A stretch of 64,000 nucleotides of DNA from Acidovorax carolinensis (GCF_002157145.1 NZ_CP021361.1:2163001-2227000), one strand, 5' to 3'; positions 36,303 through 45,758 are shown, numbered from the stretch's first letter. Program-made: numbers and translations. The notes: a model not told the origin generated them from the sequence alone.

Positions 36303-37541
36303 TCAGATCGCGCCAAAAGCCCTGCCCATGGCCTGCTGCAAATCCCGGCGAAGGTCTTCCACCTCTTCCAGCCCCACGGAAAAGCGCACCAGCGTGCCCG
36401 GCTGCAGGTGCGGCGCAGGCCGGCTGCGCATGGACGCGAGCTGGTAGGGAACCACCAGGCTCATGGGGCCGCCCCAGCTGTAGCCGAGCTTGAACAGGCG
36501 CAAGCCATCACAGAACGCATCGACCTGCTGCTGGCTGTAACGCGCGTCGATCATCACGCTGAAGAGGCCGGCCGCAGCGCCATCCCCGCCGTTTGCAGCA
36601 CCGCACAGGGCCTGCCAGTGGGCGTGGCCCGGGGCGCCCGGCAGTGCCGGGTGCAGCACCTGCGCCACGGCGGGCTGCTCCTGCATCCACAGGGCCAGCC
36701 TGCGTGCCGCCACGTCGTGCGCGCGATACCGCAAGCCGATGCTGGGCAAGGCGCGCAGCACGGCTTCGGCATCGTTGGCGGCAATGCCCAGGCCCAGCCG
36801 CATGTGTGTGAGCTTGACTTTCATGTGCAGGGCCAGGTCGCGCGTGATGACACTGCCCATCAGCACATCGCCGCCGCCACTGGGGTACTTGGTGAGTGCA
36901 TGGATCGAAATGTCCACCGCCAGGCTGCCGCTGCCGTCTCCGGCGAGATCAAACGCTGCAAACGCCAGACCGGCGCCCCAGGTGTTGTCGAGCGCCGAGG
37001 TCACCCCCCGGGCACGGCAGATGCGCACCTGTTCACACAGGTCGGGGAACTCCATGGTGACCGACCCTGGGGCCTCCAGCCACACCAGTCGCGTTGCCGG
37101 TGAGATGCGCGCGGCCAGATCGGCTGGGTCCAGCGGGTCATACAGCACATGGCGTATACCAAAGCGGGCCAGCTCACCGTTGGCAAGATCTTTGTTGGGG
37201 CCATAGGCGTTGTCGGGAATCAGCACCTCATCGCCGGGCTGGAGCAGGGCCAGCGCCACATTGGCGATCGCCGCCAGGCCACTGGGAACCAGCACGCATT
37301 GCAGCCCGCCCTCCAGCGCACACAGGCGCTCTTCCAGAATGAAGGTGGTGGGTGTGCCGTGCAGCCCGTAGGTGTAGCCGCTCTTGTCTTTCCATTCGCG
37401 CGAACGCATCGCGGCGACATTGGGAAAAATGACCGTGGAGGCCTTGAACACGCCAGGCTGCGGCGCAACAAAACCATCGGGAGGGGTGTAGGGGTGGTGG
37501 ACGATACGGGTTGCAGGCCCGAAAGTGGTGTCTTCAGTCAT
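36303..37541 (-). CDS. metC: Cystathionine beta-lyase-like PLP enzyme
   Basis: A 412-residue Cys/Met metabolism PLP enzyme (fold type I). TRIVHHPYTPPDGFVAPQPGVFKASTVIFPNVAAMRSREW, YTYGLHGTPTTFILEERLCALEGGLQCVLVPSGLAAIANVALALLQPGDEVLIPDNAYGP and the Schiff-base lysine in SIHALTKYPSGGGDVLMG (about residue 220) are clear. The sequence is closest in style to proteobacterial MetC, which splits cystathionine to homocysteine, ammonia and pyruvate. ATG 37541 (MTEDTTFGPATR) is chosen. A hairpin at 37614-37646 lies upstream, belonging to the BON gene. Confidence 0.9.
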   Translation of the reverse strand: MTEDTTFGPATRIVHHPYTPPDGFVAPQPGVFKASTVIFPNVAAMRSREWKDKSGYTYGLHGTPTTFILEERLCALEGGLQCVLVPSGLAAIANVALALLQPGDEVLIPDNAYGPNKDLANGELARFGIRHVLYDPLDPADLAARISPATRLVWLEAPGSVTMEFPDLCEQVRICRARGVTSALDNTWGAGLAFAAFDLAGDGSGSLAVDISIHALTKYPSGGGDVLMGSVITRDLALHMKVKLTHMRLGLGIAANDAEAVLRALPSIGLRYRAHDVAARRLALWMQEQPAVAQVLHPALPGAPGHAHWQALCGAANGGDGAAAGLFSVMIDARYSQQQVDAFCDGLRLFKLGYSWGGPMSLVVPYQLASMRSRPAPHLQPGTLVRFSVGLEEVEDLRRDLQQAMGRAFGAI

Positions 37542-37613
37542 GCATGGCATGGTAGCGCGCCACATGGCAAGCGCCCATGCCGCCGCCGGCTCCACCGAGC
37601 CGTCCAACCAAGA

Positions 37614-37646
37614 GGCTCCTCCGCCCTCACAGAAAAAGGAGGAGCC
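37614..37646 (-). terminator. Possible terminator of the BON-domain gene
   Basis: GGCTCCTCC and GGAGGAGCC form a 9-bp stem with a 15-nt loop just after the BON gene stop. No long T-run follows, so the strength is uncertain. Confidence 0.5.
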
Positions 37647-37652
37647 CGAGGG

Positions 37653-38147
37653 TCAGCCTGCGACCTTGAGGTTATTGCTCACCGACATCACGCCCTTCAC
37701 ACCTTTGGCAATGGTTTCAGCGCGTTCGCGGGCGCTGGCGTTGGGCGCGGGGCCACTGAGCGTCACGGCACCAGCACGGGTGTCCACATCGATCTTGAAC
37801 GCGCTCAGGTCGGGGTCCTTGGCCAAGCCAGCCGACACCTGCGCCGTGATGGTGGCGTCGTCCACCGCGCCCATGGCGGCAGTGCCCATTTCCTGGGCGC
37901 CCGACTGCACCTTGGCTGCGCCTTCTTCGACCTTGGTTTCCGCGTTCTTGAGGGCTTCCTCTGCCTTCACCTTGGCATCTGCCGCGGCCTGTTCGGTTTG
38001 TTGCACCGCGGAATCGAGCTTCTGACCGACGGTGGGTTGGGGCTGTTCCTGCTTGTTGCAGGCCGTCAGACCGAACGCCAAGGCAGTGACCCCCAGAATG
38101 GTCCAGATGCGTTGCGAGGCAGCAGGCGAAAAATGACCGATATTCAT
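37653..38147 (-). CDS. BON-domain lipoprotein
   Basis: A 164-residue envelope protein. The signal ends in a lipobox (LAFGLTAC, Cys about residue 30). A helical Ala/Glu/Lys-rich stretch (QTEQAAADAKVKAEEALKNAETKVEEGAAK) is followed by one BON domain: DDATITAQVSAGLAKDPDLSAFKIDVDTRAGAVTLSGPAPNASARERAETIAKGVKGVMSVSNNL. BON domains bind phospholipid membranes and occur in osmotic or envelope-stress proteins such as OsmY. AAGGAG precedes the ATG. It is divergent from the SulP gene. Confidence 0.88.
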   Translation of the reverse strand: MNIGHFSPAASQRIWTILGVTALAFGLTACNKQEQPQPTVGQKLDSAVQQTEQAAADAKVKAEEALKNAETKVEEGAAKVQSGAQEMGTAAMGAVDDATITAQVSAGLAKDPDLSAFKIDVDTRAGAVTLSGPAPNASARERAETIAKGVKGVMSVSNNLKVAG

Positions 38148-38332
38148 GTGTTGGCTCCTTCCAGATAAAGATGGTGTGAATGTCGGCTGTCACGTTGGCC
38201 GCCGGGGTCGGACGGCGCCGAATGGGCTGTAGGACAACATCGCCACCCGGCCCAATCCCTCTCGGTGCATGAATGCCGTGCACGACGAGCCATAGAGCCG
38301 ATACGCCTTGCGCAAAGGCGACAATCGAAGCG

Positions 38333-40057
38333 ATGTCACTGCACACCTTGTCCCGCTGGTTTCCGTTTCTGGCCTGGCCGCGCCCTGACCGTGCCTTGCT
38401 CAAGGGGGAGTTCTGGGCCGGAATGACGGTTGGCCTGATGCTGGTGCCGCAGGGCGTGGCCTACGCCGCGCTGGCGGGCATGCCGCTGGTGACCGGCATC
38501 TACGCATCGCTGGTGCCAGCGCTGGTGGCGGTGCTGTTCAGTGCCTCCACGCGCCTGGGCGTGGGCCCCACGGCCCTCACCAGCCTGCTGATTGGCGCAT
38601 CGCTGTCGGGACTGGCCGAGCCCGGCAGCGCGCAGTGGGTGGCCATGGCGGCCTGGATGGCCATGCTGTCGGGCCTGGTGCAGCTGGTGATGGGCCTCGC
38701 ACGATTTGGCTGGCTGCTCAATCTGGTGACCTCGCCAGTACTCAGCGGCTTCACCCAGGCGGCGGCGCTGCTGATCCTTTCGTCCCAGCTGGGGGCGCTG
38801 GCCGGGCTGCGCTCCGATATGGGTGCCTTGTGGACGACGCCCTCGCTGGGCCATTTCGACCTGACCGCGGCGGCCTTCGGGCTGGGCAGCCTGGTGTTAC
38901 TGATGCTGGCGCGCCGCCTGCGGCCGGGCTTTCCGGCCGCCATCGTGGTGCTGGGTGTGGCGGGGGTCATCAGCTGGGCCGTGGGCTATGCCGAGGCGGA
39001 CGGCGCGGTGGTGGGCGCCTTGCCTGCCGGCCTGCCCAGCCTTTACTGGCCTGGCGCCCTGCCCTGGCCCAGCTTTGCAGCACTGGTGATGCCGGTGCTG
39101 GTGGTCACGCTGGTGAGCTTTCTCGAAACCGCTTCCAGCGCCAAGGTGGACAGCCAGCGCTCGGGAGAACGCTGGAACGAAAACCAGGACCTGATCGGCC
39201 AGGGGCTGGCCAAAATCAGCAGCGGCCTGTGCGGCAGCTTTGCCACCAGCGCATCGTTCTCGCGCTCGGCCATCAACCTGTATGCCGGCGCCCGCAGCGG
39301 CTGGGCCACCGTGTTTGCCATCGGCCTGGTGCTGGTGGTGCTGCTGTGGCTGACGCCGGCGCTCTACCATGTGCCGCAGTCGGTGCTGGCCGCCGTGGTG
39401 GTGACGGCCGTCACCAGCCTGATCAAACCAGATAGCTTCGTGCGGCTGTGGCGCATTTCCCGCGTCGAGGCGGTCATCTCCGGCATCACCTTTGGCCTGA
39501 CGCTGGCCACGGCCCCCCGCATGTACTGGGGCGTGCTGGTGGGCCTGCTGATGAACCTGAGCCATTTCCTCTACCAGCGCCTGCACCCACGCATCATCGA
39601 GGTGGGCATGCACCCCGACGGCACCCTGCGCGACCGGCACCTCTGGCAGTTGCCGGCACTGGCGCCCCATGTGCTGGCCCTGCGCATGGATGCCGAACTT
39701 GATTTTGCTTCCGCCAGCGCGCTGGAACGCCGGGTAATGGACCACTTGAGCGCACACCCCGATGTGGTGCATGTCTGCCTGCTGGCCCAGCCCATCAACC
39801 GCATCGACGTGACCGGTGTGGAAACCTTCGCCCAGCTGGTGGCCACCCTGCGCGCCCGCGCAGGCACGCTGCACCTGAGCGGGCTCAAGCTGCCCGTGGA
39901 ACAGGTGCTGCGCCGCGCCGGGGTGCTGGAACCCGGCGCGGGGCTGGCCATGTACCGCACCGATGCCGAGGCTTTGCGGGCGCTGCAGCAACTGCCTGTC
40001 ACGGCAGAAAACGCCCATGGCGCGGCCTCTGGCGGCCAAAAAGAGCGGGTCGGCTGA
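38333..40057 (+). CDS. SulP family anion transporter with STAS domain
   Basis: A 574-residue protein. An N-terminal transport domain with 10-14 hydrophobic segments carries the SulP signature (GMTVGLMLVPQGVAYAALAGMPLVTGIYASLVPALVAVLFSAS). It is followed by the conserved LVSFLETASSAK and GLCGSFATSASFSRSAINL region, and by a cytoplasmic STAS domain from about residue 445 (VLALRMDAELDFASASALERRV, RIDVTGVETFAQLVATLRAR). SulP proteins carry sulfate, bicarbonate or dicarboxylates; no sulfate-assimilation or carbonic anhydrase gene is adjacent to decide. The GGDEF gene follows 34 bp later. Confidence 0.9.
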   Translation: MSLHTLSRWFPFLAWPRPDRALLKGEFWAGMTVGLMLVPQGVAYAALAGMPLVTGIYASLVPALVAVLFSASTRLGVGPTALTSLLIGASLSGLAEPGSAQWVAMAAWMAMLSGLVQLVMGLARFGWLLNLVTSPVLSGFTQAAALLILSSQLGALAGLRSDMGALWTTPSLGHFDLTAAAFGLGSLVLLMLARRLRPGFPAAIVVLGVAGVISWAVGYAEADGAVVGALPAGLPSLYWPGALPWPSFAALVMPVLVVTLVSFLETASSAKVDSQRSGERWNENQDLIGQGLAKISSGLCGSFATSASFSRSAINLYAGARSGWATVFAIGLVLVVLLWLTPALYHVPQSVLAAVVVTAVTSLIKPDSFVRLWRISRVEAVISGITFGLTLATAPRMYWGVLVGLLMNLSHFLYQRLHPRIIEVGMHPDGTLRDRHLWQLPALAPHVLALRMDAELDFASASALERRVMDHLSAHPDVVHVCLLAQPINRIDVTGVETFAQLVATLRARAGTLHLSGLKLPVEQVLRRAGVLEPGAGLAMYRTDAEALRALQQLPVTAENAHGAASGGQKERVG

Positions 40058-40091
40058 TACACTCGCAGGCTCTTTCTGGCTCTCCCATTCC

Positions 40092-40856
40092 GTGTCTGAT
40101 TCGGCCTCCCACCTCGTAGACCTGCGCGACCTGCGCCTGGACACTGCGCACGCTCTGGTAGCCCAGGCCAGCGGGAGCGAGGCCGCCCTGCGCCGCGAGC
40201 AGCCGTCGCGTTACCTGCAAAACCTGATCGACGGGCTGTGCGAGCTGTCGCTGAAAGACCCCCTCACCGGGCTGGCAAATCGCCGCCATTTTCGGGCGGT
40301 GCTGGAGCGCGAGATCGACCGGGTGACGCGCTCGGGCGAGGCCGCATTGCTGCTGATGCTGGACATCGACCATTTCAAGCAGATCAACGACACCCACGGG
40401 CATCTGGCCGGCGACGTGGTGCTGCAGTCGGTGGCGCGCACGCTGAGCGCCTGCGTGCGCCCCATGGACACGCTGGCACGTTACGGTGGCGAAGAATTTG
40501 CCGTGGTGCTGCCCGCCTGCCAGGCAGGCTTTGGCAAGGTGGTGGCCGAGCGCATTCGCCGTGCGGTGGCCAACACGCCGGTGCGCATTTCGCCCTCGGT
40601 CGAGGTCAACGTCACGCTCAGCATTGGTGGCGCCTTCGCCATGCAATGGATTCGCTCCACCACCCTGCTCTGGACAGACCGGGCAGACCAGCAGTTGTAC
40701 AACGCAAAATCCATGGGCCGCAATCGTGTGAGCATCGAGGAGCAACCCGACAGCACGGTCAGTGCCGAAGAAAAAAGCCTGTTGTTCGGCCCGCTCTACA
40801 CACCGTCGGGCTGGGGCGATCTGCCCCCGCTGGACCCTGCAGGCAGCGTCAACTGA
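40092..40856 (+). CDS. GGDEF diguanylate cyclase
   Basis: A 254-residue soluble cyclase. A short N-terminal segment without a recognised sensor domain is followed by DPLTGLANRRHFRAVLEREIDRV, DIDHFKQINDTHGHLAGD and the active-site GGEEF near residue 136. An RxxD inhibitory site (RPMD) lies five residues before GGEEF. The GTG at 40092 is the likely start; the open frame upstream overlaps the SulP gene. The FlhG-like ATPase gene follows after 10 bp, suggesting linked control of polarity or motility and c-di-GMP. Confidence 0.88.
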   Translation: MSDSASHLVDLRDLRLDTAHALVAQASGSEAALRREQPSRYLQNLIDGLCELSLKDPLTGLANRRHFRAVLEREIDRVTRSGEAALLLMLDIDHFKQINDTHGHLAGDVVLQSVARTLSACVRPMDTLARYGGEEFAVVLPACQAGFGKVVAERIRRAVANTPVRISPSVEVNVTLSIGGAFAMQWIRSTTLLWTDRADQQLYNAKSMGRNRVSIEEQPDSTVSAEEKSLLFGPLYTPSGWGDLPPLDPAGSVN

Positions 40857-40866
40857 AAGTAACGAG

Positions 40867-41724
40867 ATGAGCGACGCGCTGTCCCCCCCCTTCAACAACC
40901 CGGCCGCCACCCCCGTGCCGCCCGCAACGCCATTTGCAGCGGCAGGCGCCGGTGCGCGCATCATTGCCGTCACCAGCGGTAAAGGCGGTGTGGGCAAGAC
41001 TTTTGTCTCTGCCAATCTGGCCGCCGCCCTGACCCGACGAGGCCAGCGTGTGCTGGTGCTCGATGCCGACCTGGGTCTGGCCAACCTCGACGTGGTGCTC
41101 AACCTGCACCCCAAGGTCACGCTGCACGACGTGTTCACCGGCAAGTCGCCCCTGCAGGACGCCATCATCCAGGCGCCCGGCGGCTTCTCGGTGCTGCTGG
41201 CGGGCTCGGGCATGGTCGAGTACTCGCGCCTGACCCCCGAGGTGCGCAACCAGTTCCTCAACGTGATCCAGGAGATCACGCCCAACTACGATGTGGTGCT
41301 GCTGGATACCGGCGCCGGCATCTCCGATGTGGTGCTGTTTTCCGTCTCGCTGGCATCCGAAGTGCTGATCGTGGCCACGCCCGAGCCCACCTCGCTCACC
41401 GATGCCTACGCAGCCATCAAGGTGCTGGCCATGCAGCAAAAACGCCAGCATGTGCGCATGGTCATCAACCAGGCCGCCAGGCCGGGCGATGGCCGCGCCA
41501 TCACCAGCCAGTTGCAGCAGGTGCTGGACCGCTTTGTCAGCACCGAGTCGGGCCGCTCCATGCGCCTGATTCACATGGGCGACATACCGGCCGACCCCGC
41601 AGTGCGCGATGCCGTCATGCGCCGCCAGCTGCTGCTGCTGCAAACGCCGGGCTGCGCCGCGTCACTGGCCATTGCCCAGCTGGCCAACAAGATCGAGTCC
41701 ACGCTGCTGGTGCCCACCGCCTGA
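40867..41724 (+). CDS. MinD/ParA-type ATPase, FlhG (FleN)-like
   Basis: A 285-residue P-loop ATPase. After a Pro-rich leader, the deviant Walker [10 protein letters not shown] (about 37-45) is followed by [31 protein letters not shown] and [47 protein letters not shown]. The DLGLANLD stretch and the [13 protein letters not shown] block are typical of FlhG/YlxH proteins, which set flagellar number and place. No flagellar genes are within the window, so it might be a paralogue with another cargo. It follows the GGDEF gene by 10 bp. Confidence 0.85.
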   Translation: MSDALSPPFNNPAATPVPPATPFAAAGAGARIIAVTSGKGGVGKTFVSANLAAALTRRGQRVLVLDADLGLANLDVVLNLHPKVTLHDVFTGKSPLQDAIIQAPGGFSVLLAGSGMVEYSRLTPEVRNQFLNVIQEITPNYDVVLLDTGAGISDVVLFSVSLASEVLIVATPEPTSLTDAYAAIKVLAMQQKRQHVRMVINQAARPGDGRAITSQLQQVLDRFVSTESGRSMRLIHMGDIPADPAVRDAVMRRQLLLLQTPGCAASLAIAQLANKIESTLLVPTA

Positions 41725-41789
41725 AAGCAGCGGCACCGGCGCAGCGCTGTCCTGCCTGCTGGCCGGCGCGTCGTCCTGAGAGATCCGCC

Positions 41790-42560
41790 GTGAACAACCA
41801 TGTCCTGAACATCTCCTGCTACAAATTCGTGCCATTGCCCGATGCAGAGGCATTGCGCAAGCTGCTGCACGAGCGGGCCACCGCCGCCGCGCTCAAAGGC
41901 ACCATCTTGCTGGCCCACGAAGGCATCAACATGTTCCTGGCGGGCCCGGCCGCGGCGGTGCACGGCTTTGTCGATGCCCTGCGCACCGACCCGCGCTTTA
42001 CCGACCTGGCTCCCAAGGAGAGCTGGTCAGACACCGTGCCGTTTCGCAAGATGCTGGTCAAGGTCAAGCGCGAGATCATCCGCATGGACCACCCCGCCAT
42101 CCAGCCCGCTTCAGGCCGGGCACCCGCCGTCACGCCCGCCACCCTGCACCGCTGGCTAACCCAAGGCCATGACGACGCAGGCCGCCCCGTGGTGACGCTG
42201 GACACGCGCAATGCCTTCGAGGTGGATGAAGGCACGTTCGACAACGCCATCGACTGGCGCATCGACAAGTTCACCGAGTTCCCCCCGGCCCTGCAGGCAC
42301 ACAAGGCCGAGCTGGCGGACAAGACGGTGGTGAGCTTTTGCACGGGCGGCATCCGCTGCGAAAAAGCCGCCATCCTGATGCGCGAGGAAGGCCTCACGCA
42401 TGTCTACCAGCTCGAAGGTGGCATCCTGAAATATTTCGAGGAAACGGATGGCGCGCATTACCACGGCGGTTGCTTCGTGTTTGACGAGCGCCGCACGCTG
42501 GCCGCCGACCTGTCAGCCGGCAGCCTGCGCAACGCCCCTGATGACGCTATTGATAAGTGA
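41790..42560 (+). CDS. trhO: tRNA uridine(34) hydroxylase TrhO (rhodanese-like, YceA)
   Basis: A 256-residue protein. The N-terminal TrhO domain ([45 protein letters not shown]) precedes a rhodanese domain with the active-site loop [14 protein letters not shown] near residue 184 and [14 protein letters not shown]. TrhO makes 5-hydroxyuridine at tRNA position 34 using O2. It follows the ATPase gene by 65 bp. The stop codon (42558-42560) is provided by a palindromic repeat, so the last few residues (DDAIDK) derive from the element. Confidence 0.93.
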   Translation: MNNHVLNISCYKFVPLPDAEALRKLLHERATAAALKGTILLAHEGINMFLAGPAAAVHGFVDALRTDPRFTDLAPKESWSDTVPFRKMLVKVKREIIRMDHPAIQPASGRAPAVTPATLHRWLTQGHDDAGRPVVTLDTRNAFEVDEGTFDNAIDWRIDKFTEFPPALQAHKAELADKTVVSFCTGGIRCEKAAILMREEGLTHVYQLEGGILKYFEETDGAHYHGGCFVFDERRTLAADLSAGSLRNAPDDAIDK

Positions 42561-42600
42561 GCTACTAGCGCTTGCTACACAAGCGCTAGAGGCATATTTA
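42546..42600. repeat. Palindromic repeat element, copy 9
   Basis: GCTACTAGCGCTTGCTACAC, AAGCGCTAGAGGCATATTT. The arms CTAGCGCTT and AAGCGCTAG pair perfectly (9 bp) around the loop GCTACAC. It overlaps the 3' end of trhO and could end transcription between convergent trhO and the pirin operon. Confidence 0.8.
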
Positions 42601-42626
42601 CCTGGAAACCTGCGTTCAGCCTCGCA

Positions 42627-43514
42627 TCACGGTTTGAACCGGTGCGCGGGCAAGGGAATCCGCTCGGAGTCTCCGGGCACCTGGCCCATCTGATCGGCCT
42701 CCCAGTCATGGGCGGCCTGCACGATGCGCTCCTTGCTGCTGGAGACAAAGTTCCACCACATGTGGCGGGGCGCATCCAGCGGCGCACCGCCAATCACCAT
42801 CAGCCGCGCGCCCGTGGCGCCCGCCTGCAGGCGGGCCGGCGCGGCGGGCGGCAACACGGCCATGGTGTGCCCGGCCAGCGGCTGGCCATCGAGCTGCACG
42901 GCGGCATCCACCGCGTACACCGCCATTTCCTGCGCCAGGGCGGGCAACTCCAGCACGCCGCCCGCTGGCAACTGCACATCCAGGTACAGCGTGGGCGACA
43001 TCGTGGCCACCGGCGAGGTCACGCCAAACGCCGAGCCGATCAGCACCCGCACCGCGGCGTCACCGACCACCAACTGCCCGATGGCGCTGGCCGGTGTGTG
43101 CGTGAACGAGGGCGGGCAGTCTTCCTGCCCCAGCGGCAGTGCGGCCCACAGCTGGATGCCGTGGTTGACATAACTTTGGCTGGCCAGCGTGGGCGGGCGT
43201 CGCTCGGAATGCACGATGCCGCTCCCGGCGGTCATCCAGTTGATGGCGCCGGGCTCGATCTGCTGCACGCTCCCGAGGCTGTCGCGGTGCAGGATGGCGC
43301 CCGAAAACAGGTAGGTGACCGTGGCCAGACCGATGTGCGGATGCGGCCGCACGTCGTATTCGTTGGCTGGCTGCACGGTGACGGGGCCGAAATGGTCAAA
43401 AAACAGGAACGGCCCCACCGATCTCTGCTGCAGGGCAGGCAGCAGCCGGCGCACCGTGAAGCCGCCACCCAGGTCCTTGAAATGGCCGGTGAGCAGCAGC
43501 GGGGCGTTGCTCAT
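42627..43514 (-). CDS. Pirin family protein
   Basis: A 295-residue bicupin. The metal-binding N-terminal cupin has FLFFDHFGPVTVQPANEYDVRPHPHIGLATVTYLFSGAILHRDSLGSVQQIEPGAINWMTAGSGIVHSERRP, with the conserved His and Glu ligands, and a C-terminal pirin domain reads ARLMVIGGAPLDAPRHMWWNFVSSSKERIVQAAHDW. Pirins bind Fe and some oxidise quercetin-like flavonols. The ATG at 43514 overlaps the osmC stop (ATGA), so the two are coupled. It is the distal gene of the operon that starts near 45758. Confidence 0.92.
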   Translation of the reverse strand: MSNAPLLLTGHFKDLGGGFTVRRLLPALQQRSVGPFLFFDHFGPVTVQPANEYDVRPHPHIGLATVTYLFSGAILHRDSLGSVQQIEPGAINWMTAGSGIVHSERRPPTLASQSYVNHGIQLWAALPLGQEDCPPSFTHTPASAIGQLVVGDAAVRVLIGSAFGVTSPVATMSPTLYLDVQLPAGGVLELPALAQEMAVYAVDAAVQLDGQPLAGHTMAVLPPAAPARLQAGATGARLMVIGGAPLDAPRHMWWNFVSSSKERIVQAAHDWEADQMGQVPGDSERIPLPAHRFKP

Positions 43515-43918
43515 GCCATGCGCTCCACGGTGGTGGTGATTTCGGTGGTGACGGCCGTCATGAGCTTGTGCACCGGGCATTTGTGGGCCACGGCCTGCAG
43601 TTCCTGCAGCTGCTCATCGCTGAGCTCGCCGCTGATCTGCATGCGGGCCGCGAGGCGGTAGGTGCCGGCGCGCTCATCCGATGCATCGCGCTCGATCACC
43701 GTGCGCACGTCGCTCACCGGGATGCCCTTGCGGCGCGCATACCAGAGCACGGTGAGGGCCTTGCACGAGCCCAGCGCCGCGTCGTACAGGTCGTGCGGAT
43801 TGGGGCCGGTGTCGTCCCCGCCCTCTGCGGCTGTGCCATCCACCACGAGCGTATGGCTGCGGATGGTCAGCGTCTGCGCCATGGGGGCGGATGTGATGCG
43901 ATTGAGTTCAATAGCCAT
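43511..43918 (-). CDS. OsmC family protein
   Basis: A 135-residue OsmC/Ohr-type protein: AQTLTIRSHTLVVDGTAAEGGDDTGPNPHDLYDAALGSCKALTVLWYARRKGIPVSDVRTVIERD and AVAHKCPVHKLM. It has the paired cysteines (GSCKALT near 58 and HKCPVHK near 118) used to reduce organic hydroperoxides. GGAG precedes ATG 43918. It lies between the flavodoxin and pirin genes in the redox operon. Confidence 0.9.
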   Translation of the reverse strand: MAIELNRITSAPMAQTLTIRSHTLVVDGTAAEGGDDTGPNPHDLYDAALGSCKALTVLWYARRKGIPVSDVRTVIERDASDERAGTYRLAARMQISGELSDEQLQELQAVAHKCPVHKLMTAVTTEITTTVERMA

Positions 43919-43945
43919 CGGAAACTCCAAAGTGGGTTCGATCCA

Positions 43946-44500
43946 TCATGCGCCCAGGCGTGCCGCAACCGCTGCCACGCGCTGGCCCAAGAGCCGGCCG
44001 GTTTCCAGGTCACCCGCAAACATCTCGGCTGCAGAGGCATCGGAGGGCGACTGCGCCATGGCACCGCTGAACGCGCCCAGCCAGTTCACATCGCTGCGCG
44101 TGGCCGCCTTCGCATTGGAAGGCAGCGTGCCCGCGCCCACCCACAGCCCGCCGTGCTGCATGGCCAGGTGGAACAGATAGTCCAGCGTGATCTGCTTGTC
44201 GCCATTGGGGCTGGCGCTGTTGGTGAAACCCGCAAAGAGCTTGTCTTTCCAGGCCTGATTGAACCAGGGCTTGGACGAGGCATCCGCAAACTTCTTGAAC
44301 TGCCAGCTGGGGCCCGCCATGTAAGTGGGCGAACCCAGGATGATGGCCTTGGCGGCCAGCAGGGTATCCCAGCCGCCTTCGGGCAGGTTGCCGTCGGCAT
44401 CAATCGCGATCAGCTGGGCGTCGGCACCATCGGCCACGGCCTGGGCCAGGCGCTGGGTGTGGCCGTAGCCAGAGTGATAAACCACTGCAATCAAAGACAT
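43946..44500 (-). CDS. Flavodoxin/NAD(P)H:quinone oxidoreductase-like FMN protein
   Basis: A 184-residue flavodoxin-fold protein: LIAVVYHSGYGHTQRLAQAVADGADAQLIAID holds the FMN phosphate loop (HSGYGHTQRLA), then AIILGSPTYMAGPSWQFKKFADASSKPWFNQAWKDKLFAGFTNSASPNGDKQITLDYLF, as in WrbA/flavodoxin-family reductases. A likely role is two-electron reduction of quinones or electrophiles. It shares the operon with DoxX, OsmC and two pirins; the frame is open upstream but ATG 44500 starts at the first beta strand. Confidence 0.87.
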   Translation of the reverse strand: MSLIAVVYHSGYGHTQRLAQAVADGADAQLIAIDADGNLPEGGWDTLLAAKAIILGSPTYMAGPSWQFKKFADASSKPWFNQAWKDKLFAGFTNSASPNGDKQITLDYLFHLAMQHGGLWVGAGTLPSNAKAATRSDVNWLGAFSGAMAQSPSDASAAEMFAGDLETGRLLGQRVAAVAARLGA

Positions 44501-44600
44501 GAAGGGGGCTTTCTGCGCAAGGGGTAGACAAAAACCAAATACAAAAATCCACTCGCCGCCCTCCATGACGGCAGGGCGGCGAGTGCAAACGCGCAGGGTC

Positions 44601-45014
44601 TCAGCGGGCGGCGCGCTGGCCGTCAACGCTCCAGGCGCCAGCGCCAAAGGCCGTCAGCGCCAGCAAGCCACCGACCACTGCGATGTTCTTGAAGAACAGC
44701 AGCTGCTGAACCATTTGCGCATCGGCCGGCACCGACCAGTAGGCGTGAAAGAAGAAGCTGGCCACCAGCGTGAAGAAGGCCAGCACCAGCGCGGCAAAGC
44801 GCGTGCCAAAACCGACGATCAGCGCCAGGCTGCCCACTATTTCGACCACAGCGGCAACGGCCGCCGCAACGGTGGGCATGGGCAAACCCACCGAAGAGAT
44901 ATAGCCCACCGTGCCAGCAAAGCCGGTGAGCTTGGCAATGCCTGCGGGAAGAAACAGCGCGGCGAACAGCAGGCGCGATGCGAGGGCCAGTGGGTTTTGC
45001 AAAGAGGAAAGCAT
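44601..45014 (-). CDS. DoxX family membrane protein
   Basis: A 137-residue protein with four hydrophobic segments: LASRLLFAALFLPAGIAKLTGFAGTVGYISSVGLPMPTVAAAVAAVVEIVGSLALIVGFGTRFAALVLAFFTLVASFFFHAYWS. This is the DoxX/DoxD-like pattern, a family linked to redox stress membranes. GGAG precedes the ATG. It follows the second pirin gene in the operon by 42 bp. Confidence 0.88.
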   Translation of the reverse strand: MLSSLQNPLALASRLLFAALFLPAGIAKLTGFAGTVGYISSVGLPMPTVAAAVAAVVEIVGSLALIVGFGTRFAALVLAFFTLVASFFFHAYWSVPADAQMVQQLLFFKNIAVVGGLLALTAFGAGAWSVDGQRAAR

Positions 45015-45056
45015 GGTGAACTCCTAAAAAATAAACGACAGGGAAACAAAAAAATC

Positions 45057-45758
45057 TCAAGCGGCCAAATCAAACACCAGCACCTCGGCGTCCTGGCCAT
45101 CGGCCAGTGCCAATGATGACTCGTTTTCAAGCAACGCGGCGTCACCAGCGGCCAGTGGCTGGCCATTGACACGCACCGCACCGCGCACCAGGTGCACATA
45201 GGTCTTGCGCGCCGGGTTCAGGGTCTGGGTGACGGCCTCCTGGCCATCGAACAGGCCGGCATACAGCGCGGCATCGGCATGCACCGTGACCGAGCCCTGC
45301 GCCCCATCGGGAGACGCCACCAGCCGCAGCGCACCGCGTTTTTCGGCGGCGGTGAAGGTCTTTTGCTCGTAGCTGGGCGCAATGCCCTGCTGGTCGGGCA
45401 GGATCCATATCTGCAGGAAATGCGTGGTCTGGCCTGCCGCGTGGTTGAACTCGCTGTGCGTCACACCGGTGCCTGCACTCATGCGCTGGACATCGCCGGG
45501 TGGAATGCCCTTCACGTTGCCCATGCTGTCCTTGTGGGCCAACTCGCCCGACAGCACATAGCTGATGATTTCCATGTCGCGGTGGCTGTGGGTGCCAAAG
45601 CCGGTGCCGGGCGCGATGCGGTCCTCATTGATGACACGCAGGTTGCCAAATCCCATATGGCGCGGATCGTAGTAACCCGCAAACGAAAAGCTGTGGAAAG
45701 AATTGAGCCAGCCATGGTCGGCGTGGCCCCGGTCTTGCGATTTACGAACAGTCAGCAT
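45057..45758 (-). CDS. Pirin family protein (YhhW-like quercetin 2,3-dioxygenase type)
   Basis: A 233-residue bicupin: HGWLNSFHSFSFAGYYDPRHMGFGNLRVINEDRIAPGTGFGTHSHRDMEIISYVLSGELAHKDSMGNVKGIPPGDVQRMSAGTGVTHSEFN shows the complete metal site (HSHRDME...HSE). This subgroup includes E. coli YhhW, which has quercetinase activity in vitro. AGGAG precedes ATG 45758. It is the first gene of the operon and is divergent from the LysR gene, which carries an operator near its own start. Confidence 0.92.
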   Translation of the reverse strand: MLTVRKSQDRGHADHGWLNSFHSFSFAGYYDPRHMGFGNLRVINEDRIAPGTGFGTHSHRDMEIISYVLSGELAHKDSMGNVKGIPPGDVQRMSAGTGVTHSEFNHAAGQTTHFLQIWILPDQQGIAPSYEQKTFTAAEKRGALRLVASPDGAQGSVTVHADAALYAGLFDGQEAVTQTLNPARKTYVHLVRGAVRVNGQPLAAGDAALLENESSLALADGQDAEVLVFDLAA

